Below are positions 48,263-56,279 of a stretch of 64,000 nt of DNA, one piece after another (the stretch's first letter is position 1; every line of letters starts with the position of its first letter). The notes under the pieces were generated by a model. The model was not told the origin of the DNA, searched no databases, and saw nothing but the letters and a program-made list of their open reading frames with translations. A program made the translations under genes and the position numbers. The stretch comes from JAIBJN01 sp963825255 (GTDB taxonomy: Bacteria > Actinomycetota > Thermoleophilia > Gaiellales > Gaiellaceae): positions 22,358 through 86,357 of the forward strand of contig CAWGSF010000007.1 in the NCBI GenBank assembly GCA_963825255.1, written 5' to 3'.

Positions 48263-48652
48263 ATGCAGACGACACTCGCTCATCCGATCCGCCGCTGGCG
48301 CCGCCCCGCCTACGCGGTGCTCGCGGTGTCGCTCCTCGCCGCGATCGTGGCGGCCGTCGCCAAGGGTCAGGCCGAGTGGTGGATGGCGGTCGCGTTCGGC
48401 CTCGGCCCCGACATTGCGCTGCTTCTCGGTGCGGGCCCGGGCCTCGAGAAGGGCCAGCTCCACCCTCGCGCGGTCCCGCTCTACAACGCCCTCCATCGCT
48501 TCTGGGGGCCCGTCGCCCTCGCAGCCGTCGCGGCGGCGGGGCTGGTCTCGCCGGCCTTCCTCGTCGGGGCGCTCGCCTGGGCGTTCCACATCGCCCTCGA
48601 CCGCTCGGTCGGCTACGAGCTCAGGGCACCCGATGGCTTCCAGCGCCGTTGA
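48263..48652 (+). CDS. DUF4260-family membrane protein
   Basis: 129 residues with four membrane spans. The pattern FGLGPDIALLLGAGPG, YNALHRFWGPVALA, LAWAFHIALDRSVGYELRAPDGFQ fits DUF4260, a small family often paired with TetR regulators. Function unknown. It overlaps the TetR gene by 20 bp and is expressed from the operator-controlled promoter upstream. Confidence 0.8.
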   Translation: MQTTLAHPIRRWRRPAYAVLAVSLLAAIVAAVAKGQAEWWMAVAFGLGPDIALLLGAGPGLEKGQLHPRAVPLYNALHRFWGPVALAAVAAAGLVSPAFLVGALAWAFHIALDRSVGYELRAPDGFQRR

Positions 48653-49166
48653 GCCGCTGAGCCCGCGCGCCGCGGAGATCGTCGCCGCGGCGCGCGGGCT
48701 CCTCGAGGAGGAGGGCGCCGACGCGCTCTCGATGCGGCGTCTCGCCGAGCGGCTCGGGATCCGCGCGCCGTCGATCTACAAGCACCTGCCCGACAAGCAG
48801 GCGCTCGAGGCGGCGCTGATGTCCGCCGGGTTCGAGGAGGCGGCCGCCCGGTTCGAGGAGGCCGTCGGCGGCGGGGGTGAGCCGTTGCCGGCCCTCGGCG
48901 CCGCGTATCGGAGCTTCGCGCGAGAGCATCCCCATCTCTACAGGCTCATGACCGAGCGCCCGCTGCCGCGCGAGCGGCTGGCGCCCGGCGTCGAGGAGCG
49001 AGCGGCAGCCCCTCTCGTGGCGGCCGCCGGCGGCGACGAGGACCTCGCCCGCGCCGTCTGGGCCTTCGCGCACGGCATGGTCATCCTCGAGCTCAACGGG
49101 CGGTTTCCGCCGGACGCGGACCTCGACGCCGCGTGGGCGCGGGGGATCAGCGCGTTTCGGACGTGA
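48633..49166 (+). CDS. TetR-family regulator
   Basis: 177 residues. Helix-turn-helix ALSMRRLAERLGIRAPSIYKHLPDKQALEAAL at about 29-60, then a TetR C-terminal domain (AYRSFAREHPHLYRLMTERPLP, AVWAFAHGMVILELNGRFP) of the WHG type. It almost certainly binds the two palindromes upstream of its own operon and controls DUF4260 and itself. Its end overlaps the cyclase gene on the other strand by 20 bp. Confidence 0.9.
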   Translation: MASSAVEPLSPRAAEIVAAARGLLEEEGADALSMRRLAERLGIRAPSIYKHLPDKQALEAALMSAGFEEAAARFEEAVGGGGEPLPALGAAYRSFAREHPHLYRLMTERPLPRERLAPGVEERAAAPLVAAAGGDEDLARAVWAFAHGMVILELNGRFPPDADLDAAWARGISAFRT

Positions 49167-52100
49167 CCAGGAGGCCGCGGACGTCGGCCGCTGCGACGAC
49201 GTTCCCCTTCCGCTCGAGGAGCTCGAGGGCACCTTCGAGGAGCGGCGCCGCCTCGTCCTCGCGGCCGGCCGCGCGGACGATGTCCGCCAGGTCGACGAGG
49301 ACGCGTGCCTGCCGGTTGAGATCGTCGGTCCTCTCGGTCATCGCGAGCGCCTCGCGGGCGAGTGCCTCCGCAGCGGGGAGGTCGCCGCGGCCGGCCACGC
49401 TGCGCGCGCGGACGGCGCGCCAGGCGATCTGGGCCGACACGTCGGCGGGCCGCGCCAGCCCCTCGCTCACGCGCGTCAGCTCCTCGGCCTCGCCGTAGCG
49501 CCCCTGGAGGCACACCGCCCGGGCGAGCTCGGCCGCGACCGTCGCGAGCAGGCCGCGCTCCCCCATCGCCTCGAGCGCCTGGTAGCCACGGCGGAGCTCC
49601 CGTTCGGCCGCCGTCGGCTCGCCTGCGAGCATCTCGATGTCGCCCGCGGCCAGCGAGAACCCGGCCACCCAGACCCTGAAGCCGAGCTCGTCCGAGATCG
49701 CACGGCCCTGGTCGAGGAGGTCGCGCGCCTCTTCGAACCTTCCCGAGAAGGCGCGAAGCCCGGCGAGGCACACGAGCGCGGTCGACTGCACCACCTGCGC
49801 GCCGGACGCCTGCTCGAGGATGGCCTCGGCCCGGCCGGCCGCCTCCGGCACCGGGAGGGGCCCGTAGTAGAGGGACATGGGCATCCGCATCAGCGCGCCG
49901 GCGGCCTCGCGGTGATCGCCGGCGCGGCGCGCGTGCTCGAGCGCCCGCTCGAGGGCGCGGGCCTGCTCGGTCCAGTGGTTGAGCATCCAGTTGACGTCCG
50001 CGATCCGGCGCCACGCCTTGGCGAGGCCGAGGTCGTCGCCGAGCCGTTCGAGCTCGGGAACCGCCTGCTCCGCGACGCGACGAAGCTCCTCGACGCTCTC
50101 GCCCGGGTCGGTGAGGGCGCGCAGGAAGGCCCGCTCGAGCAGCGCGTGGAGCTCGAGCCGGCGGTCTCCCGAGACGGCGGACGTCTCGATCGCCTCGGTG
50201 AGGACGGCGTCGGCCTCGCGGAACTCGCCGGCGGGGACGAGCGCGGACCCCAGCGCGGCGAGGATGCCGCCGCGGGACGGCGAGCCGGCGGGGAGGAGGT
50301 CGGCGGCCCGGCGCAGGAGGCTCGCCGCCGCGGTCGCGTCGCCGCGCGTCAGCGCGCGGCTTCCGGCGGCCCCGAGCCGGCCGGCTGCCATCGCGGCGAG
50401 CTCGCGCGCGTGCTCGTCCGCCGGGCCAAGCTCCGTCCGGTAGCGGAACGCCTGCTCGAGGTGGTAGCCGAGGATCTCCTCGATCTCGACGACCGTCGCG
50501 CCAGCGCGCTCCTCGATGAGGAGGGCGAACCGCTCGTGCAGCTCGGCGCGCGCCGCCTTCGGGATCCCGTTGTAGGCCGCGTCGCGGATGAGCAGATGCC
50601 GGAATCGGTAGCCCTCCTCGCCCAGCACGATCGAGCGCTCGGGGGCGATGAGGTCCTTGCGCACCAGCTCCTGGAGGCTGCTCTGGACGGTCGCTCGCTC
50701 CGCCTCGGGAGAGAGCCCGAGGACGGCCGCCGCCCAGAAGCGCTTGCCGACGATCGCGGCCCGCTCGATCACCGCCCGCTCCTCGGCGCCCAGGCGATCG
50801 AGGCGCGCGGCGAGGAGCGCCTGGATGGTCGGGGGGATCTCCAGCCGGTCCCCGTCGGGACCGCCCTCGGCGAGCATCGCGACGAGCTGCTCGACGAAGA
50901 GTGGGTTGCCCGCGCCGGCCTCGGCGATCTGCGCGCGGGTCGCCGCCGTCAGGTCGGCCTCGCCGAGCAGCCGGTCGATGAGGTCGGCCGACTCGTCCTC
51001 GGTCAGGGGGCCGAGGAGGATCGAGGTCGAGTTGAGCTTGCCCCCGCTCCAGCGCGGACGCTTCTCGAGCAGCTCGGGACGAGCGTTGCAGAGGATGAAG
51101 ATCGCCGCGTCCCGCGACCAGTCGACGATGTGCTCGACCATGTCGAGGAAGGTCGGCTCGCCCCAGTGGATGTCCTCGAGGACGACGACGAGGGGCCGAT
51201 CGCAGGCCAGGGCCTCGAAGAGCTTGCGCACGGCCCAGAACGTCTCCTCGGCCGACGCCTCGGCCTCCGAGCTGCCGATCGCCCCGACGACGCGCTCGGC
51301 GATCTGTCCCGCCGCCTCTTCGTTTGCGACCAGGGCCGCGATGGTCTCCTCCGAGTCGCCCTCCTCGCCGGCGAGGTCGCGGACGATCTCGAAGAGGGGG
51401 AAGAAGGTGATCCCCTCGCCGTACGGGAGGCAGCGCCCGGTGACGACGCGGGCCTCGCCGTCAAGCGCAGCGCCCAGCTCGCGGGCGAGGCGCGACTTGC
51501 CGATCCCCGCGCCGCCGAGCACGGTGAAGAGGTATGCGCGCCGCTCCTGGACCGCGTGCTCGAAGGCCTGCCGCAGCTGCCCGAGCTCGCCGTCGCGGCC
51601 GACGAGCGGAGAGTCCGGCCGACGCTCGAAGGCGGGCGCGCCGTCGACCACCTCGAGGAGGCGCCACGAGAGGACGCCGTCCTCCTTTCCGCGCACGACG
51701 AGCGGCTCGACCGGCTCGACCGTGACCACGTCGCGCACGAGCCAAAGGGTCGCCTCGCCGATGAGGATCTCTCCCGGCTCGGCCGCCTGCTCGAGGCGCG
51801 CGGCGACGTTGACCGTGTCGCCGGTGACGAGGGTCTCGCCGTCCTCGGGGTCGCCGGCGACGACCTCGCCGGTGTTCACCCCCGTCCGCAGCGTCAGCCG
51901 CACGCCCCGCTCCGCCTCCAGCTCCGCGTTCAGCGCCTCGACCGCCGCGCGCATCTCGACGACGGCGCGGACGGCGCGAAGCGCGTCGTCCTCGTGGACC
52001 GCCGGGATGCCGAAGACGGCCATGACGGCGTCGCCGATGAACTTCTCGACCGTCCCACCGTGGCGCTCGAGCGCGCGGGAGGCGGTCTCGAAGTAGCGCG

Positions 52101-52242
52101 ACATGACGCGGCGGACCGTCTCGGGGTCGAGCTCGGCGCCGAGTTTGGTCGACTCCGCGACATCCGAGAAGACGACGGTCACGGTCTTCCGCGCCTCACG
52201 TGACGATCGGCCAGGCAATGGGGCTCTGCGACATGTTCGCAC
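49147..52242 (-). CDS. Class III cyclase / AAA ATPase / TPR regulator
   Basis: About 1030 residues, intact. Class III nucleotide cyclase domain at the N-terminus: FSDVAESTKLG (metal Asp), KFIGDAVMAVFG (second Asp), LRTGVNTGEVVAGDP. Then an NB-ARC-like ATPase with Walker A LGGAGIGKSRLARE and Walker B VVVLEDIHWG, followed by about 500 residues of TPR-type helices. Such multidomain proteins make cAMP or act as signal integrators; they are common in soil actinobacteria. The start is uncertain: GTG 52242, TTG 52218 and GTG 52182 are all possible and none has a ribosome site. Confidence 0.85.
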   Translation of the reverse strand: MRTCRRAPLPGRSSREARKTVTVVFSDVAESTKLGAELDPETVRRVMSRYFETASRALERHGGTVEKFIGDAVMAVFGIPAVHEDDALRAVRAVVEMRAAVEALNAELEAERGVRLTLRTGVNTGEVVAGDPEDGETLVTGDTVNVAARLEQAAEPGEILIGEATLWLVRDVVTVEPVEPLVVRGKEDGVLSWRLLEVVDGAPAFERRPDSPLVGRDGELGQLRQAFEHAVQERRAYLFTVLGGAGIGKSRLARELGAALDGEARVVTGRCLPYGEGITFFPLFEIVRDLAGEEGDSEETIAALVANEEAAGQIAERVVGAIGSSEAEASAEETFWAVRKLFEALACDRPLVVVLEDIHWGEPTFLDMVEHIVDWSRDAAIFILCNARPELLEKRPRWSGGKLNSTSILLGPLTEDESADLIDRLLGEADLTAATRAQIAEAGAGNPLFVEQLVAMLAEGGPDGDRLEIPPTIQALLAARLDRLGAEERAVIERAAIVGKRFWAAAVLGLSPEAERATVQSSLQELVRKDLIAPERSIVLGEEGYRFRHLLIRDAAYNGIPKAARAELHERFALLIEERAGATVVEIEEILGYHLEQAFRYRTELGPADEHARELAAMAAGRLGAAGSRALTRGDATAAASLLRRAADLLPAGSPSRGGILAALGSALVPAGEFREADAVLTEAIETSAVSGDRRLELHALLERAFLRALTDPGESVEELRRVAEQAVPELERLGDDLGLAKAWRRIADVNWMLNHWTEQARALERALEHARRAGDHREAAGALMRMPMSLYYGPLPVPEAAGRAEAILEQASGAQVVQSTALVCLAGLRAFSGRFEEARDLLDQGRAISDELGFRVWVAGFSLAAGDIEMLAGEPTAAERELRRGYQALEAMGERGLLATVAAELARAVCLQGRYGEAEELTRVSEGLARPADVSAQIAWRAVRARSVAGRGDLPAAEALAREALAMTERTDDLNRQARVLVDLADIVRAAGREDEAAPLLEGALELLERKGNVVAAADVRGLLVTSETR

Positions 52243-52268
52243 GAGCCACGTCCCGTGGCACCGGGCGG

Positions 52269-52967
52269 CTAGAGCAGCGAGCTCACGGTGTCGGCCGCGT
52301 TCTCGGTGATCGGGTCGCCGTGGCCGACGCCCACCGCCCGCGGCGCGAGTGCGGCCATGCGCTCGAGCGACTCCCGCCGCTGCCGCTCGTTGAGGGTGAA
52401 GGAGTCCCAGCCCGGTGCCAGCTCCGGCCAGGTGACGATCGCGTCGCCGGAGAGGAGGACCTTGTGCTTCTCCGACCAGAAGGCGAGATGGCCCGGCGTG
52501 TGGCCGGGCGTGTGGAGGACGGTGAGGCCCCCGGCTTCCTGCCCCTCCTCGAGCGCCTCGTCGACGGGGCAGGGCTTGTGGTCGCCGAGGCCGAGCGCGA
52601 GCCCGAGCTGGAACGGGATGTATGCCTTGTAGGGGCGCGCGGGGACGACGGAGACCCGCTGGGCCTTGCGGTCGCCGGCGACGATGTCCGCCTCCCAGGC
52701 GTGCGCGCACACGGTCGCGCCGGAGAGCGACTTCAGCTCCGCCAGGCCGCAGAGGTGGGAGAAGTGCGCATGGGTGACCCAGATCCGCTTCAGGTCGGTG
52801 ATGGATCGGCCCAGGCGGCGGATCGCCGCGAGGACGGCGAACGGGTGCTCGTCGGCGAGCGCGTCCACGAGGGTGAGGTCTTTCCCGTCCTCGATGAGAA
52901 AGGCCCTGACGTAGCCCCGCGTCGTGTCCCCGATGGCGAAGATCCCGGGAGCGAGCTCGTGCTCCAC
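52269..52967 (-). CDS. Metallo-beta-lactamase-fold hydrolase with altered metal motif
   Basis: 232 residues from GTG 52967 (VEHELAPGIFAIGD). The MBL fold is clear: THAHFSHLCGL, HTPGHTPGHLAFW, LLSGDAIV and GHGDPI. The usual HxHxDH reads H-A-H-F-S-H here: the metal-binding Asp is replaced by Ser, so one metal site may be lost or the enzyme may work with a single metal. 26 bp upstream of the cyclase gene on the same strand. Substrate unknown (lactonase or thioesterase type). Confidence 0.8.
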   Translation of the reverse strand: MEHELAPGIFAIGDTTRGYVRAFLIEDGKDLTLVDALADEHPFAVLAAIRRLGRSITDLKRIWVTHAHFSHLCGLAELKSLSGATVCAHAWEADIVAGDRKAQRVSVVPARPYKAYIPFQLGLALGLGDHKPCPVDEALEEGQEAGGLTVLHTPGHTPGHLAFWSEKHKVLLSGDAIVTWPELAPGWDSFTLNERQRRESLERMAALAPRAVGVGHGDPITENAADTVSSLL

Positions 52968-53034
52968 GACTCCAAGTCTTCCAGCTTGACGCCCGTGTGG
53001 GAAGGGTGTTTCATCGGCCGCGAGCATCGTCCTG

Positions 53035-54792
53035 ATGCGTCTTCCCCGGCGTCTCCTCATCAAGGCCACTTCGGCGCTCGACACCTGGGTCGGGTGGGAC
53101 CGGCTGCCGCGCCCGCTCGGCCTCCTCACGGTCGCCGGGCTCCGCGAGCAGCTGCGCGACCAGAACCTGACCGACACGCGGCTGGTGCGCGAGGCGCCGC
53201 CGCAGCCGCCCGACCTGGCCGTCCGGACCCTCGACGGAAGCTGGAACGACGTCGCCTCGCCGGCGATGGGCAGCGTCGGGACGCGCTTCGGCCGCAACGT
53301 CCCGCTCGAGCGGGCCTACCCCGACGGCGGCGACGACTTCCTCGACCCCAGCCCCCGCGTCGTCGCCGAGCGGTTCCTCGACCGCCCGGAGTTCATCCCG
53401 GCGCCGACGCTCAACCTGCTCGCGGCGGCGTGGATCCAGTTCGAGGTCCACGACTGGCTGAGCCACAACACCGACTCCGAGCACCCGATCGCCGTCCCGC
53501 TTGCGAAAGGCGACACGTGGCCGCACGACCCGATGACCGTGCCGGCCACGATCCCGGACGGCGTCGCGGACGGCCTCCCGCCCGTCTACCGGACCTCCGA
53601 CAGCCACTGGTGGGACGGGTCTCAGATCTACGGCCTCGACGAGGCGTTCCAGGGCGAGGTCCGCACCGGGGAGGACGGCAAGCTCGTGGTCGACGAGCAC
53701 GGGCTCCCTCCGGCCGCCCTCGACCCGATGCTCGACCCTCCCGGGCCGCGCGGGAACTTCTGGCTCGGCCTCGCCCTCCTCCACGGGCTCTTCATGCGCG
53801 AGCACAACGCCATCTGCGACGCGCTCCGGCACGAGCCCCGACGCGGCGGCTGGACCGACCAGTCCCTCTACGACACGGCCAGGCTCGTCAACGCGGCCGT
53901 GATGGCGAAGATCCACACGGTCGAGTGGACGCCGGCGATCATCGCCCACCCGACCACGAAGTGGGGCATGAACGCCAACTGGTACGGGCTCGCCGGCGAG
54001 CGCGTGCGCAAGCGGTTCGGGCGTCTCGGCCGGGGCGACCTGCTCAGCGGCATCCCCGGCTCTCCCACGAACCACCACGGGGCCCCGTACTCCCTGACCG
54101 AGGAGTTCGTCGCCGTCTACCGGATGCACGCGCTCATCCCGGACGAGTTCGCGTTCCGCTCGCTGCGGAACGGAGGTGGCCTCACCGAGTACGAGTTCTC
54201 GGCGATCGGCCCCGGGAAGTGGCGCGACCCGCTCCTCGAGATCGGCGTTCCCGAAGCGGTCTACTCGTTCGGGACGAGCCCGCCCGGCGCGATCGCGCTC
54301 CACAACTTCCCGAAGAGCTTTCGCTCTCTCCGCGCGGACGTGGACGGGCCGCCGATCGACCTGGCGACCATCGACGTCCTCCGCGACCGCGAGCGCGGTG
54401 TCCCCCGCTACAACGAGTTTCGCGCGCTCCTCCACAAGAAGCCCGCGGCCTCCTTCGAGGACCTGGCCCGCGACCCCGCCGTCGCCGAGGAGCTCCGCGA
54501 CGTCTACGGCCACGTCGACCGGGTCGACACGATGGTCGGTCTGTACGCCGAGCCGCGCCCTCGCGGATTCGGCTTCAGCGACACGGCGTTCCGCGTGTTC
54601 CTCCTCATGGCCTCCCGGCGGCTGAAGAGCGATCGCTTCTTCACCGTGGACTACCGGCCCGAGGTCTACACCGCGACGGGCCTGCGCTGGATCGACGACG
54701 CGACGATGTCGGGCATCCTCCTCCGCCACCACCCCGAGCTCGGCCCGGCGCTTCAACGGGTGGAGAACGCGTTCCAGCCCTGGCCCGGCTGA
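53035..54792 (+). CDS. Heme peroxidase of the peroxidase-cyclooxygenase superfamily
   Basis: Intact, 585 residues. Blocks: IQFEVHDWLSHN (distal His, about 138), HWWDGSQIYG, GLALLHGLFMREHNAICDAL, HTVEWTPAI (about 296) which matches the W-T-P block with the radical-Tyr region of cyclooxygenases and alpha-dioxygenases, and EEFVAVYRMHALIPDEF (proximal His). Some relatives oxygenate fatty acids. In HTVEWTPAI the residue that is Tyr in cyclooxygenase (Y-x-W) appears to be Val or Glu, so peroxidase rather than fatty-acid oxygenation may dominate. No signal peptide. ATG lies within 60 bp of the divergent MBL gene. Confidence 0.85.
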   Translation: MRLPRRLLIKATSALDTWVGWDRLPRPLGLLTVAGLREQLRDQNLTDTRLVREAPPQPPDLAVRTLDGSWNDVASPAMGSVGTRFGRNVPLERAYPDGGDDFLDPSPRVVAERFLDRPEFIPAPTLNLLAAAWIQFEVHDWLSHNTDSEHPIAVPLAKGDTWPHDPMTVPATIPDGVADGLPPVYRTSDSHWWDGSQIYGLDEAFQGEVRTGEDGKLVVDEHGLPPAALDPMLDPPGPRGNFWLGLALLHGLFMREHNAICDALRHEPRRGGWTDQSLYDTARLVNAAVMAKIHTVEWTPAIIAHPTTKWGMNANWYGLAGERVRKRFGRLGRGDLLSGIPGSPTNHHGAPYSLTEEFVAVYRMHALIPDEFAFRSLRNGGGLTEYEFSAIGPGKWRDPLLEIGVPEAVYSFGTSPPGAIALHNFPKSFRSLRADVDGPPIDLATIDVLRDRERGVPRYNEFRALLHKKPAASFEDLARDPAVAEELRDVYGHVDRVDTMVGLYAEPRPRGFGFSDTAFRVFLLMASRRLKSDRFFTVDYRPEVYTATGLRWIDDATMSGILLRHHPELGPALQRVENAFQPWPG

Positions 54793-54828
54793 CCCGCTGA
54801 CATCTCTCTAACCTGGGTCGGGAATGAT

Positions 54829-55494
54829 GTGGACGTGAGGCCCCTCATCGCCGTGATCGCAGTCGCCGGCGCGCTGCTGGCCGTCCCGCCCTCGCCCGCC
54901 GCGGCGCAGGCGGAGCCGAGCTTCCAGGGCACCGTCTCGCGGATCGGCCCGGGCCTCCGGGAGCGGATGACCGGGGTCTCCTGGCACCGGGGCTGCCCCG
55001 TGCCGCTCCGCAAGCTCCGCCTCCTCCAGGTCTCCTTCTGGGGGTACGACGGCGATGTCCACACGGGGCGCCTGGTCGTCAAGGGCTACCACGCGCCGAA
55101 GATCCGCCTGGTGATGAAGGAGCTCTTCGACGCCCGCTTCCCGATCCGGCGGATGCGGCTCATCGACGCCTACGGCGGCAGCGACAGGCGCTCGCTCCGG
55201 GCCAACAACACGTCGGCCTTCAACTGCCGCTTCGTCGCCGGCACGAACCGCTGGTCGGAGCATGCGTACGGGCGCGCGATCGACATCAACCCGGTCCAGA
55301 ACCCCTACGTCTCGAACGGCGTCGCCTCGCCGCCCTCGGGCCAGCCGTACGTGAACAGGAAGAAGAAAGGGGTGGAGGGGATGATCCGTCCGCGCGGCGT
55401 CGTCGTCCGGGCGTTCGCCTCGGTCGGCTGGGAGTGGGGCGGGTTCTGGACGTCGCCGAAGGACTACCAGCACTTCTCCTGGACGGGGAGGTGA
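54829..55494 (+). CDS. Secreted M15-family D,D-peptidase
   Basis: 221 residues. Signal peptide (LIAVIAVAGALLAVPPSPAAAQA), then an M15 zinc peptidase domain: MTGVSWHRGCPVPLRKLRLLQVSFWGYDG, GSDRRSLRANNTSAFNCRFVAG, the zinc motif WSEHAYGRAIDINPVQNPY (His, Asp) and GWEWGGFWTSPKDYQHFSW (second His). Cleaves D-Ala links in peptidoglycan. GTG at 54829 or 54835; a strong signal peptide either way. It is followed 8 bp later by a META gene. Confidence 0.9.
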   Translation: MDVRPLIAVIAVAGALLAVPPSPAAAQAEPSFQGTVSRIGPGLRERMTGVSWHRGCPVPLRKLRLLQVSFWGYDGDVHTGRLVVKGYHAPKIRLVMKELFDARFPIRRMRLIDAYGGSDRRSLRANNTSAFNCRFVAGTNRWSEHAYGRAIDINPVQNPYVSNGVASPPSGQPYVNRKKKGVEGMIRPRGVVVRAFASVGWEWGGFWTSPKDYQHFSWTGR

Positions 55495-55501
55495 CCGGCC
55501 G

Positions 55502-55858
55502 ATGACCGAGCCAACCGAGTGGATCCTCGTCGACGGGCGGGGAGAGACGCTCCGGCTCGACGCGGGGCACCTCTCGGGGTTCTCGGGCTGCAACCGCTAC
55601 GTCGGCGGCTACACGCTCGACGTCGACCGCCTGACGGTCGGGCCGATCGCGACGACGCGGATGGCCTGCGAGGCCGAGGCGATGGAGGCCGAGGCCACGT
55701 TCCTCGCCGCGCTGGGCGCCACGGCCCGGCTCGTCGTCTCTCCGGAGGCGCTCGTCCTCTTCGACGAGGGAGGGCGGGAGCTGCTCCGGTTTGCCCCGCA
55801 CGTGCCCGAGCCGTCCGCGTCGACGTGGTCCGAGAGAGAGGAGCCCGGATGGAGCTGA
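55502..55858 (+). CDS. META/HslJ-domain protein
   Basis: 118 residues. The META fold: HLSGFSGCNRYVGGYTLDVDRLTVGPIATTRMACEAEAMEAEATFLAALG, with the signature G-C-N-x-Y and T-x-M-A-C. Such domains occur in HslJ heat-shock and inhibitor proteins. Here no signal peptide precedes the domain. It overlaps the glyoxalase start by 10 bp. Confidence 0.85.
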   Translation: MTEPTEWILVDGRGETLRLDAGHLSGFSGCNRYVGGYTLDVDRLTVGPIATTRMACEAEAMEAEATFLAALGATARLVVSPEALVLFDEGGRELLRFAPHVPEPSASTWSEREEPGWS

Positions 55859-56217
55859 TCCACACCTGCTATCGCATCACCGACCCGGAGCGGTCGGTCG
55901 CCTTCTACGAGGCGCTCGGCTTCGAGGAGCGCCGCCGTCTACCGATCCGCGACGAGGCGGTCAACATCTTCATGGGCCTCCCCGGCGACGGCGACCGGCT
56001 CGAGCTGACCTACAACTTCGGCGTGGACAGCTACGAGCTCGGCACCGGCTACGGCCACGTCGCGCTCACGGTGGACGACCTGGACGCGACGCTCGCGGCC
56101 CTGGCCGAGAAGGGCATCGAGCCCGAGCGGCCTCCCTATACGGTGCGCGAGGGAGGCTCCCGCATCTGCTTCGTGCAGGACCCCGACGGCTACAGGGTTG
56201 AACTAGTCGAGCGCTGA
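55849..56217 (+). CDS. Glyoxalase I-type VOC protein
   Basis: 122 residues, the size of GloA. Metal and fold blocks: MELIHTCYRITDPERSVAFYEALGFEE (His5), RLELTYNFGVDSYELGTGYGHVAL (Glu, His) and RICFVQDPDGYRVELVER (Glu). It would isomerise the hemithioacetal of methylglyoxal with a thiol. The last codons, from GACGGCTACAGG on, are repeated three more times in the 2.4 kb downstream, which suggests insertions at this 3' end that each restored the gene. Confidence 0.85.
   Translation: MELIHTCYRITDPERSVAFYEALGFEERRRLPIRDEAVNIFMGLPGDGDRLELTYNFGVDSYELGTGYGHVALTVDDLDATLAALAEKGIEPERPPYTVREGGSRICFVQDPDGYRVELVER
56184..56217 (+). repeat. Glyoxalase-tail repeat, copy A (in the intact gene)
   Basis: Core GACGGCTACAGG at 56185-56196, then the codons for VELVER and the TGA stop. 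Confidence 0.8.
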
Positions 56218-56279
56218 GCCAGGCTCGACCCATCTGCGAAGTCGTCGGGCGGCAGCGCTAGTGCCCCTTGATGTCGAAG

